Positions 14,491 through 26,315 of a DNA stretch of 64,000 nt are shown piece by piece. Position 1 is the stretch's first letter; every line of letters starts with the position of its first letter. This DNA is from Neodiprion pinetum (lineage: Eukaryota; Arthropoda; Insecta; Hymenoptera; Diprionidae), in contig NC_060237.1 of assembly GCF_021155775.2 (NCBI RefSeq), positions 19,490,970 through 19,554,969 on the forward strand. Reading direction: 5' to 3'. The translations under genes and the position numbers were made by a program. Below the pieces are notes generated by a model, which saw only the letters and a program-made list of their open reading frames with translations, was not told the DNA's origin and made no database searches.

Positions 14491-15090
14491 GGGGCATTCC
14501 ATGCGAAATCGATCTGCAATTATTTGACCCTCAATGTTTTGGTTTTTGATAATACATTTTTAAGTCATGATTATGGAACATCCAAGACCCCCGATTGATT
14601 TTATCTTCAATTTGATTTTTATGGAATCATTTTTAAGTTAAAAATATTCAAACCTTCTCAGAGGTCCGCATTACTTTCAAAATCTTGACAAAATTCTCAA
14701 GAATTTTATATCCTATTATTTTGAAATTGGTACAAAATGGAACAATTTTTTTTTTCTTTTTTTTCTGCCAGTTTCTCAAAAGCTTTGAAAATTTTCATCG
14801 ATCCGAATCTGTGTGACTTTGTATAAATACGTGTCTTAAAGATTTTGGAAAAATCTCGAACTATTAATTTTGCCTTTCAACGCATTTTAAAATAATCTCA
14901 AAAAAAAAAAAAAATTCTTGAAAATGTGTGGTAAATTGACTTGTATTTTCAACTCAAAATGAATGTCATTTCAAGTAAATTAGACGGAAGAAAATAGGTA
15001 CAAAGATTCTGCAGCTACGCGTAAAGAGTTTGACAAGAATTAAAAAACCAATGTGGGTCAAAATAGAATTATTTCGTATGGAATGCCCCC
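14491..15090. mobile_element. 600-base MITE with GGGGCATTCC termini
   Basis: Left end GGGGCATTCCATGCGAAATC and inner TTATTTGACCC are matched at the right by GGGTCAAAATAG and TTTCGTATGGAATGCCCC. Both sides are flanked by TAT, a possible 3-base target duplication. No coding capacity. Confidence 0.65.
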
Positions 15091-15725
15091 TATGTACACA
15101 CACACCCTTACACGTGCAAGTATAAAGTCGCAAAGCGACGGGTGAAAATCTGTGTGAATAAGATCGTGGAAAAGCTCGAGATCCGCGAGCTCAAGACGTC
15201 TCGAATCGCTTATCGGTAAGGAAACGATAAGCGGAAAATGGCCAACGCTAAGGAAGGAGTAAAACGAGGAGGGTGAGGAGGGAAATAAGAAGGGAAGTAA
15301 CTGGTCCAACTAGACATTCGGAGGCGGAATCGGTGGCTATGCTGGGGTGTATCAACGAGTCGGCCGAAAGGCGTGGTCAGAGGAAAACCCGAGAAATGAC
15401 AATACATACATGTTTACATACCCGACTATGCTGTGTGTGTCTTTCACTTCGGGGTGTTTTTCGGACCCCAAACCATCTCGACCTCTCTCGACCCGATCAT
15501 CACTCGCGACCCGACCGAGTCGAAACGAATTGAAACGCTTAATGCGGCCTGAAAAGACGGAACGAAAATCCACGATGCTTTCACCGTTAATGAAACATCG
15601 ATGAGACGAGGAAATACAGTTTCGATAACTATTGTTCTACCCCGTCATTTCCCGTTTCGCGGAGAGTCTCAAGGGAATAAATAACGTTTCCTAGCTGAGT
15701 GCCTGCCAAAATGATCCCGCTGAAT

Positions 15726-16158
15726 AGTACATTCCCGCACTAGTGCACTAGAATCAAATCGAAATATCTACACACGCTACGGCAAAAGGTGTTTCGATTC
15801 AATTCCCGGAATTGCAGATTACGCAACACAAGTTGCGCATACCATTTTTCCTGAGCGCGCAAAATTCGAGTCTTCGTGCTCTGATCAGTGCGCAAAATAG
15901 TACATTACCGCACTAGTGCGGAAGTCACTTTTTCCGCCAGCTGCTCCGTCCCGGTTTTTAGGTAGAAAAAAAGCGAAAACTGTACGTGTATTACAAAAAA
16001 GATATTTCGATTCAATTCCTGCAATAGCAGATTGCGCAATTCGTGGCTTTTTTTTTCTAACACTTTTTTCCCCAACTGAATGCGCAAAATAGTACATTCC
16101 CGCACTGGTATTAGGAAGAATAGTATGTGCAACACGAGTTGCGCAATCTACTATTTCC
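15726..16158 (+). repeat. Degenerate tandem repeat, about 2.5 copies
   Basis: AGTACATTCCCGCACTAGTG recurs at 15726, 15899 (ATTACCG) and 16091 (CACTGG). A second word, TTTCGATTCAATTCC, recurs at about 15792 and 16014, and GCAACACAAGTTGCGCA at about 15823 and 16128 (GCAACACGAG). The spacings differ (173-222 bases), so the copies carry indels. Confidence 0.6.
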
Positions 16159-19100
16159 TTCACCGAGATAAATCTATTATGGTTACATCGCAGTTCACTA
16201 ATATATTTTCATTCCGAAATATTGAAAGTATAACGATTCCTGTTTTACTATAATTTTCTAATCACTTTAACGAACAAAATCATTCTCATTGTTGAGTATA
16301 CCGTGCTGTAAAGATCGACGGTACAGTATCAAGTTATTTTAATAATCGTGAAAATTTAGTCGCTATTTCTGCTCGGTATAAAGCGTATATGGTAAGGAGA
16401 TTACAGTGAGAGCTTTTGAGTGTAGTAACTAGTAATAACAATTTTCCGAACGGTCTCATATCCTCTTCTCAAACGAATTGGTTATATCATTTCGAAATGC
16501 CGATAGCAACCGTTTCATGCCAATGCAACGCTTCATTCCCTGTGGAAATATCACTGCACGTTTCCTTGAATATAATGCTTATTCAAGTTACAAATCTCAA
16601 AAATCAATCAGAAATACATCTGAAAGGATTACAAGGAAGGCTGTTACAAGTTAAAATAATACGAATATTCGGTGAAACGATTATGATTTTCTGAGATAAA
16701 GCATCGTGATTTTGAAAATCCAGTTAACTTTTCTTCAAGCCATTGAAGATTCATTGTCGTTTCATAGAAATGTAAAAATCAAGATTTTCAACGTCTTGGA
16801 CCAAAATCTAAACTGAACCAAAGCAAAATGCTTGACTTTCAAGCAACTTGAGAGTTTTGCACTGTTCAAAATATGAACGCATAAGGTATTTATCGTCGCT
16901 TGCCGATGAAAAGATTCTTGTGAAACTGTATAAAAAAAATCGGCAGTATGCTACAAATTTCAAGTAAAATAATAACTCAACTAAAATTGTTCCAATAAAA
17001 ATTTTCCCTCTTCCTCGCTAATCTTAAACAGTTTTCCTTACACCGGCTGGAGGTCAAAGAACTGGCAATGAGAGAAATAAAGTTAAGCCAGCTAAATTCT
17101 GGGATCTTGAACAATGCACTTGGCATTCGGTGCAGCGGATAGTGAAATGCATTTAAACCGCGGGATACCCGGAAAGCAAGGCGGCACCGTGAGGATGAAA
17201 AATTTAAGAACCGCACCTCGAACGCTGCAAAGGGCTCTTCGAGTTAATTGAGTTTTTCCACTTCCAGCTTCCAACTTCTCCTCGTGCGCGGATGTTGTTA
17301 TGTCCCGTACACCTTCGGGTTTGGTTTTAGAACCCGAATGTCATGAATACAATTAACTTCGAAAACGAGCGTCATTACGCCCCCCGATACCCCTAAGCGT
17401 CAGCACTTTCCTTGATTTCTTTAACAAAATTACACCAGAGCAGACTTTTATAATCGCCCGGATCATTCCGAACAGCCGTGCTTAATTCCCGCGGACAATT
17501 TAGTTTCGAAAACGCAAACGACCCACTTTATAATAATACAGTATATAAAATTTAATTACTTGGAATAACGTGTTGGACCGAATCCCCAAATTATTTCGAA
17601 TATAATCCGTTTCATGATTTTTTTCTGAAATTCATAATTCTTTCAAATTCAAACAACAAAAATCGCTCGTCGTGAATATTTTTAAGAACGTAGCTCAAAC
17701 GTTTGTGTTATTCTTAAAGATAATTTTTAGACATTTTCAAAAGTGAAATTTATAGATTCCACACTGTTTGTTTAGCCATTTTGGTGAAAATTTGTTTACA
17801 TACTTTACACAAGTATACAAGTTTAGCGAAATACTGAAGATTTTCACAATTTCAATTAAATATATAAGAATATATAAGAATACATAAGCGAATTCGTAAT
17901 AAACGGACACTTTTATTACGTAAATTAGTCTGATAATCAATTTTCCATTTTCGATATTCAATTCCTTTGACCATTTTCTTGAAAAACAAAGTTTATCAAC
18001 AATTCATCCAAGTTATCACATATTTGAAGTGATCGTAGGATTCGTTGAAAACAAAATTTCTCAAAACCTGATCTAACCTAATCTAATCAATTTGATTTAT
18101 ATAAGGCATTTATATCATAAAATATAAACGTAGAAGAATAGAAAATTTTACTTTCAGCCTGCATAAAACTGCATGATAATTTTTTTGCCCAGAAATGCAT
18201 GTATTTAAAAAAAAAACATTAGTTCCAGGGTTAAAAACATTAATTGATACGTTGAAGTTAATCATCAGATCGCGGTTAAAATTTTATTCGTGAAATTAAA
18301 TTTGGGGTAAAAAAAAACGAGGATAATCGAGTGTAATGTAAGATGACCAGAAGCCGAAAGCCGCGGAAGGTCGAGTCGAATTTAGCGAGAGGAATTCGTT
18401 CCTCGATGAGTCAATTATGGGGAGGTGTTAAATTAGCCGGAAGTAGCGGGTGCAAAACTAAACGGGGATAAGCACAGTGGGAGGAAAACCGTTGAAATCT
18501 GGAGTCGCCGTTTCGGTGTTTATTACGGGGTGAAGGGGGCTAAAAATTAGGCCGGATAAATCCAGGCGAATACTGTCCTCAAGCGTAGCGTAGCAGACGC
18601 TAAGAGGCTCGTTTGGCGATAAAAAGATATGGGGAGAAGAAAAAGTGGGTATAAAATGGGGGCGGGAAATGCTGAGGAGAAATAAACTGGCGAGTGTGAT
18701 TAATTCGTTCTGGAATCGTCGTGTGAGGTAAAAAGTACAAATTTCTTGGCAAACACTTGCGACTTGCGAGAGGAACTCGTAAACGATAGACTGAATTACA
18801 TTCTGTACTCTCTCGTTAATTGCCTGTTACACCGTGCAGGGGGCGAACGTTGCATCCCCTGCAGAACTTTGCTGACACGCAAACTTGAGTTTTAGAAAGT
18901 TTCGACAATTCGGAGGGAGATTTATTGCGCTATTCAACGTGAAACAATACGAAAGTTTTTGTGGGAACCGGATAAGCCGAGACTTTGACAGATTGGTAAG
19001 GTTCTGATTTTGCTGAAAACGAAGATTCTATAGCCTTTTTTTTTTCTTTTTTCAATTTCGAAGACCGTTCACCTGGCATTGTGTTTATAACGTGACACTT

Positions 19101-22100
19101 GGCGAAAAATTACTCCACTGTAAAATACGAAGATAAATAACACTGTGATAGTAAAAAATTATCATAATTATCTTAAAAAAGACTGCTTTACGAGATTAAC
19201 TCTCTATTTCTCTCGAATGTTTATATTTATTATTTTACATTAAAGTGGTAAATTATTCTTATTCTTTACGAGTTCTCATTTGCATGCACTTGTAATGCAA
19301 GAGTTCAGGTTTCAGCGCAAATATTTCTAGTTCATATTTGGCTGCCCTCTGGCTCGACACTTCAAAAGTTGTAATTTATTAATTGCCATTGAAAATTGGT
19401 AAAATCAATTGTCTTCGATACCGTCAACTTTTGGCATCCGTACATATCGGCTTGCAAAATTGCCGTCTAATTCGATTTCTCAAATATCACATACAGTTTT
19501 GAAAACACCGATGCAGATTATTTCAAAAGTGCTGTATGATATATTATGTAGCGTTGAAAGTCTCGACACTCGTACCGTATTAATTTTCAATCGATTACCG
19601 AATCGTCCGTGGAAACCAAACGGCGCAAATCGAACGACATTCGTAGATTATTCACGAGTCAGCACTGGCATCAACTTTTAATGCCATCGAATTCGCGGGA
19701 AAAACGAGCATAGAAAACTTGCTTGAATAAATATGTCATTCTTATTCGCTTTTGAATAATGCAGTAGAATTCAAATGTATAAAGTACGTTATATGTGTCA
19801 TTATTATCCATTTTTGGAGTAAATATAACGAGACGGTGAAAGAGATGAGAAATTTTGAGACAACCGAGTAAAAAGTTTTTCAAATTCGTTTTGAAATATC
19901 AACACCGAGTGTTAAAGATTTGGTTTTTCGACTGTCTTTTGAGCGTGGGCAAAACTTTATTAATCTCGTTTTATCAATCGATTCTTCTACATACTGTAGA
20001 GCAAAAAAATCAATGCCAAGTACGGGATTGTTTTTGTAATCCGTTTCTCTTTTCCCGCCCGAAAATTTATCCCGCAGATATTATTCGGAGTCGATATATT
20101 TATGCGCATGAATAATAAACATGACAGTAAAACAAATATATTGGTAAGGTGTCACCGAAGCTAGTCTAAAAAAAGTCTCCGTGACAACGGTAAAAAAAAA
20201 AAATGTATATGGTAAATTGTTAATGTAAAATTTCATCATACGAACATCTCTCAACCAACAAAGAAATAACATTGTACCCAGACTAGAAACTATTCTTCAT
20301 CTATGATATTCTTTTTTTTTCAACAATGTTGAAATCGACGTCACCTTTCATCGGCAGCAATTAGCATCGGCGCTGCGTTGTAAGAAAGAATAATTAAGCG
20401 CTCGTAATTTCATCAAGTTTTCAATATTATTAATTTCCAAAAAATCTCCGAGTACAATAATCGTAAAAAAGTCGACGCGCGACTATCTCGTTACAAAATG
20501 AATAAAAAGTATCGATTCTCGGGCAGCCAACCTGCGTAATACACATTCCTCCAATTAACCATGGGTTGGTTGTCCCATAATTTCGCATTCAAAGGACGCA
20601 TCGAGCCGCATTAATATCCAGTCGGCAGACAGTTGGGCATTAATTAATTGCCTGACAAACAAACAGACTCGCAGGGTGTATGACGTTAATTGTTAACAAT
20701 TGCCGCATCGGTGTTCAGGATTCAACCCCTTCGGCTTGCATTGGGGGAGGGAGTCCGGTCTGATAACGCAGGTTCTTTCGATTCGGTGTAAACACCGATT
20801 TACGTAATTCACGCACGTTTCCACCCGCTGGGGGTTGGAGAAATTCGAGGCGAGGGGGGCGGGATTTCGGCGCGTGCCGAAATTCTACCTCATATCACAA
20901 AACTCGCCCTTGTTATACCTCCGTTTCTCACAATCCCTTTCTACCGGGGTGAATAGCCGAGCTTCCTCCTGCGATAAGACGCCCCCGGCTATATCAGATT
21001 TCACTTAGGATGCTAACAATCGACCTCTTAACTTATCTACACCGGTGTAATAACCTCGGCCCAACTATAATGGGACTCCTCTTTCCCGAATTGCCCATTT
21101 TTTACAACAAGACTTCACATGCTATACTTTTATCGCAATATGCCGGGTTTTCGTAGGATTTTCTTTAAACAAAACGTAATTGTTTTTTTTTTTTTTTTCT
21201 TCACCGTCAACCGTGTAACCCAATATTGTATATTATGGTTCTAATTATATTACAAATGTATCCGATCAACGATCAATCGGCAAAGTTTCAAAAGTATATA
21301 AAAGAACGTTAACGTATGTCTCGGAAAAGCGTCAAATCAAATTTCTCTGATTAATCCACGATACGTTCAGGAAATACTTTGAAATTTCGTACTTTGAAAT
21401 GTACGTGAGGGTTTTTGAATATATTTCGAACGATGTTTTGACAAAATCAATGATAAATTTTCTCATTCAACTCGTTGAATAAATCTGCGAAATTTAGACT
21501 AAAAAAAAAAAAACAATTAGTCATCAATATAATTACAGCGCGACGAAATTACCAACACCTGACGAACAGGTTAATCAAATTTTAATAAGCAAAACAAATT
21601 GATCTGGAAAAAAAAAATCGCTGATAACGAGCAAAATTAAAACTGTGTATATAGATTTAAGATTGAGTGACTGACGTAAAAATCTGTCGCCTATAATAAT
21701 CCGAATCTTGTTAATTTCTCAAGACTAAATATCACACGATTTTCTTTATTACGCAAAATTGTGCCAGCTAAATTTCACTGTGCGGTAATCCCGTGATGGT
21801 AATAAAGTTTCGCGCGCAGGTGAATGTAATTAAACGTCACCGAGGCTAAATATTAGCTGCGTGTTTTGGCGGAAAATGAAGAAATTTAATCTGTCAATAC
21901 GTCGCTGAATTTTCGCGCCTCGACAATTTTGCAACGAATTTCGCAGCTAACCTTAATCGCGAATCTCTCTAATCGTAAACCTGCTCGAGAAAGTTTCTCG
22001 CGGCGCGTTTGTAGCGTGTCAGACAATTTTTTTGCGCGTCAGCCCGCGATCCATGGATCTATGGATCCGTTTTACGCAACAATGATAATTGTCCTACGGC

Positions 22101-22114
22101 TCGGGTCAACCAAC
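16159..22114. other. Non-coding, presumed moody first intron (right part)
   Basis: No supported exon. A GC-richer patch at about 20560-20720 contains TTAATTAATTG, TTAATTGTTAAC and similar homeodomain-type words and could be an enhancer. Otherwise AT-rich with homopolymer runs. Confidence 0.45.
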
Positions 22115-22327
22115 CTTCTTCGTTCGGAATAGAGCGGCGACGGTGATTAGATTCCCCGGGATCCCGATGAGCATGAATAGCACGCAGCATCCGGCGGCGA
22201 AGTAGAGCAAGGAACGAGGATAGTCGGCGAACAGTTCCGCCAATCCCGGATCCTCCAAGACGTCTTCGAGCTGATAGTCAGAGTTATTTGCCCACGAGAC
22301 ATTGCTGGCCATCCAGTACTCCAGCAT
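22115..22327 (-). CDS. moody: First coding exon of a Tre1/moody-family GPCR, probably moody (partial gene)
   Basis: This exon encodes 71 residues of a class A G-protein-coupled receptor. It starts with ATG directly after a TTTTCCAG acceptor and ends in AAGAAG before a GTTGGT donor, phase 0. Residues 1-37 form an acidic extracellular tail with two N-glycosylation sequons (NVS and NNS). From about residue 40 comes transmembrane segment 1 with the conserved GN pair (IGIPGNLITVAAL), then the basic turn FRTKK that begins intracellular loop 1. The layout matches TM1 of the complete Tre1 gene at 51946-58623 (VTGVLGNLLTIIAL), so the two are paralogues. In flies, moody acts in surface glia of the blood-brain barrier. 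The name moody rather than another Tre1 relative rests on remembered family resemblance and is less certain than the family call. I found no exons for TM2-TM7 on the minus strand down to position 1, so the next intron is probably longer than 22 kb. The donor is weak; a second GT four bases on is possible. The frame also stays open upstream to 22435. Confidence 0.72.
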
Positions 22328-22550
22328 CTGGAAAATCGTTCGATAATGGTTGGATTTTAAAGATCCGACAAGAGGGAAAAGAAGCAGAAAAAGAAAGAGG
22401 ACGAGGAGGGTGTGGAAAGCGATTAACCCTTTCAATCATGGCGGTAAGTGTTCTTACCATCTATTTTAGGGGAAGGGGGGGCAAAATGGGGTACCTCGAA
22501 AATTTCGTAAATGGTCAAAAATGTCATCTAGCATCATTTTACACCATTAA

Positions 22551-23283
22551 GGGGGTATTCTAGTGTAGAGGCATGAATTTGAGGTGTTTTTTGAAGTGCT
22601 ATAAACAAAAAACAAAAAATATTTTTACCATCCATTTTTTTATCAGGCGTTTATTATTATTTCACGATTACAAAAAAAAAAAAACAAGTCAAAAAATACA
22701 AAATTGAAAGTGCTATGAGTTGTTGAAGTGGGGGGTACAAAAAAAATGGCGCGCCAATGTTGTCACGATTGCAAGCATTTTCAAAGTCAGAAAAAAAAAA
22801 AAAAAGATTATTAATCTACATAAATGCAGCTATCGTACTAACTAAAAAAAAGTCGAAAAAAAATTTTTTTTTGCCAAAGTACGGCTGTCCGAAAAAATAA
22901 TACGTTTTTTTTGACTTTTTTGGACGTTTCTGAATTTTTTAAAAATAGTAAAAATTATTATTTCGTTATAATAATAGTTCGTGCGATAGAGACATGTATT
23001 GAGAAGATTCTCACCAAATTTCAAGTAAATCGGTTCAATAGAACTTGAGAAATCATGTCAACCGTTTTGAAAAATGTAGTTTTGAGAAAAACGCGTTTAA
23101 AGTTTCGAGTAAAATTCGTTCCAGCCGAGCCAGTATTGAAGACGTGTCACTAAAATAGCTATATCTCTGAAAATAATTGAAATTTTGACTTGTCCTTTTA
23201 AGGACACATTCTTGAAAGGTTAAGCTTTGAAAATATAAAAAAAAAAAATCGATTTTTTCAAATTTCTACACTAGAATACCCCC
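22551..23283. mobile_element. Nested 733-base element with TTAA target duplication
   Basis: Perfect terminal inverted repeats: GGGGGTATTCTAGTGTAGA at the left, its exact complement TCTACACTAGAATACCCCC at the right, and TTAA directly outside both. TTAA duplication is the mark of piggyBac-type elements. The interior is AT-rich with no transposase, so this is non-autonomous. Confidence 0.75.
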
Positions 23284-23621
23284 TTAAAAGCTTAAAAAAA
23301 AAACATTTGTATACTTTTTGCTAATAAATACAAATAAAAGAAATGGAAATAACAAGAAAAAACTTTTTTAAAATTATGTTGAGAGTAAATTTTATTACTA
23401 ACGTTAATTTAATAAGTAATTATTACAAGTATTTTATTTACTTGAAAAAAAAATTCACTTCTTTTTAGGGGTAGCCCATTTTGCCCGCAAAAATAAAAAT
23501 TTTTTTCTTACTGGAAATTGAAAATTCACATTATTTACGTTGTTTGCAACTAAAAAAAAAATGAAATTCTAACATGTTTACGTTCACAAAATTTTAGTAT
23601 TTCCTTAAGTACCCCGTTTTG

Positions 23622-23642
23622 CCCCCCCCCCCCCCCCCCCCC
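23622..23642 (+). repeat. 21-C homopolymer
   Basis: Twenty-one cytosines within the right terminus of the outer MITE; the left terminus has only seven G. Length may be unreliable in assembly. Confidence 0.85.
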
Positions 23643-23895
23643 TTCCCCTATATCCATGTTTTTTACGTTTAGAGAACTTGTCAACGTACGTTTCTTTTCG
23701 GTTTTTGGCTATATCTGATAGTACGCTGATAGGTTTTCAATATTCGAGAGTAATTATTCCGATATAACGTAGATTATTATTCTTAGAAACAAAGTGATTA
23801 AGAAAAATCGTCAAAATTGAAAGAATAATTCGTTTCCGTGAAAGTTACCCCTCTACATATATTCCAACATGATTTGCATAAATTGTGAATTTTTG

Positions 23896-24175
23896 GAGTC
23901 GCCGATTACGAATCTGAAATCATAATTTAAGAATTCAAGATGGCGGATCCAATATGGCCGACGAAAATTTCAAATTCGATCGAATCGGGAGAAAAAACTT
24001 TAACCAGGGGTTTTTTAGGTCGCTAATAACGAATCTAAAATCGAATTTTGAAAATTCAGTATGGCAAGTCTGATAAGCGATCCCGAAAATTCCTGTATAC
24101 AATTTTTTGACCGTATTCGATCACATGAGAAATTTTCGTTTACCATAGCGGATCCGCCTTCTTAAATTTTTAAAA
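23896..24175. repeat. Foldback repeat with GGCGGATCC arms
   Basis: The left part has AAGATGGCGGATCCAATATG followed by CGACGAAAATTTC. The right part carries the inverted form (GAAATTTTCGTTTACC, AGCGGATCCGCC). Inside, TCGCCGATTACGAATCTGAA at about 23899 recurs as TCGCTAATAACGAATCTAAA about 121 bases on. Resembles repeats common in insect genomes. Confidence 0.5.
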
Positions 24176-26075
24176 CTGTTTAATAAAGAACATAAAATAC
24201 TTATACGACGCACTAAATCTATGAATCAGAGATTAGATGTCAACTTTTTACTTCAAATCACATTCGAATGATCGAAAATTTGATAGATTTGTTCGAGCAG
24301 AATGTATTTTATTTCTGTTCACATTCGTATCGGTGAATATTCGATTATTCAAGATTGCACCGATATTGATATTGATTAGAAGAACAGCGATATTAAATGT
24401 AGTAGTAAAAATACAGCAAAAACGATGTGTTCCGGTGAATTCCTGAAAAATAGTTTTCTCGACGAATCTGCTAGATTTTTAACCGTTTCAAAGCGAATTG
24501 ATGTGAAACATGACTGTATAAGCTTGTGTTTCTTTAATTTTTCGAAAAATCATCCTAACTTACGAATTAATACCTAAATTTGATGAATTCACGATGTTCA
24601 ACTATCTCGTATAAATAACATAATGATAAGTTATTGAATTTCATCTCGCCAAACTCCTTAACACAGATAAACTTTAATATTGATATTATAAATCCCCTGT
24701 TGCAAAAATCATTTTCCTCAGGCGTAATTAAGTGTCAGAAATATTTGTTAAATTTCAATGTCAATGTTTTTTTCGCACTAAAGTACGAAACGTTCAGATA
24801 AAATTCCAACGAATCCAGAAATCTCTATTTCTGTAAACTCTTTCACTTCTCAGGCATTAGCTAACAATCAGCATTTTCACCAGGCAAAAAATAAGAATCC
24901 TAGTTTCTCTCACTCGTGTAGAAGTTGGTTGAAATTCAAGTGAACACGAATCAACAAAACTTCTTAAAATCAAAGTACCTACCTAACGTTAACAATCACC
25001 CCAACACGGTAGATATAATCGAGAAACAAAAAAACTGATTTAATTTTCCAGTCTATTGAAGAAGAATTTCATTTGCAATCATTCCGTGGGTATATTCACG
25101 TTATAAGTTTTGCAAATTGATAAAAAAGAAATATATAAAAAAAAAATTATAAATCGAATCCAGTTTAATTTTAATTGAATTTCCGTCGCCTGGGATATAC
25201 GTCAAACCTCGGATCTAATCAAACGTGCCAAATTCAACCTCGATTCCAATGACATCTCAGCCTACCGACCCCACATACTTATCTGATATCATATCGTCAT
25301 CATCCCTATCCGTCGAATTGAGAATAGAGAGAGGAAAAAAATAAATAAGTAAAGAGAAAAATAAAAAAAAATGGCAAGAGAGGTAAGGGAGGGCGAAAAA
25401 AAATTCAATTAGACGAAACTGGCAGCTATACACCGCGTAATTGTCCAATTCGAATGATAATTAACTCGTTTGACTCTACGGTACACACAACACCGCGTAT
25501 CGTGTTTGATTACGTGCTTTCCTACAGTGGTTCGTGTCTAGCAGAACGTATAATTATTATCACGACACGGCGAGCGGAGGCGGGCATTAATTCCGGTAGA
25601 GATAATGAAAATTTTACGTTCACCTGCAGCACCTATCACCGGTTGCATTGTCCCTTCATCGTTGTAGAGATAGGTCCTATCTACTGTTTGTATGAATGTA
25701 CACACACGGGGCGAATCGGGGTTTCATGCGAGGAAATAATTTTCGGGCTACGTGTTACGCGGTGAGACGATCCGAAATTCATTAGAAATATTCAGCGATT
25801 ATTCTTCGTATACAACTGAATTAGCTGATGTGAAAAGAATGGGAGGCGTGAACAAAATTATGAATTTTAACTTGTTGCGGGAAATTTTTTTTTTTTTTTT
25901 TTTTCATCCACTCCGAGTATTCTTAACTATCACGTCATCTGGAATCATTGCATATTCGAATTTCGGGTTCATTGAAAAACAATTTTCGAGATGAAACGGT
26001 GAAAGTAAAATTCTGGTACGAAGTATTGAAAATTCGAATTTCTTCTATGCACTTCTAATTTTCTTGATCAACTAC

Positions 26076-26315
26076 AACATTGTTCGAACGGTCTGAAAAT
26101 TTCCCGGAAGATTCTCGAAACTTTTACTTTTCGCTTAGAACATTTCTATACGGCTTTCGTTACAAAGTTGATTAAAAAAAAAAGTTAAATGTTCCAAAAA
26201 ACAAAAAAATTGACTCAAATCGCTCTGTAATGTAAACGGTCAAGAAATGTTCCAAGTCAAGAATAGAAGTTTTTGAGAATTTTTCGAAGATTTTCGGACC
26301 GTTCAAAAAATGTTT
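26076..26315. repeat. Inverted repeat with GAACGGTC arms
   Basis: Arms of about 90 bases: left GAACGGTCTGAAAATTTC, AGAACATTTCTA; right, inverted, GAACGGTCCGAAAATC, GGAACATTTCTT. Degenerate, probably an old MITE. Confidence 0.5.

Larger units (their letters stand above)
22469..23648. mobile_element. Outer TA-flanked MITE, interrupted by another element
   Basis: Left terminus GGGGAAGGGGGGGCAAAATG with GGTACC is mirrored at the right by GTACCCCGTTTTGCCCCCC and a 21-C run, then TTCCCC. TA lies outside each end. Removing the nested insert leaves an element of about 443 bases. TA flanks suggest a Tc1/mariner-type mover, but this is inference. It begins about 140 bases upstream of the moody-like start exon. 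Confidence 0.65.
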
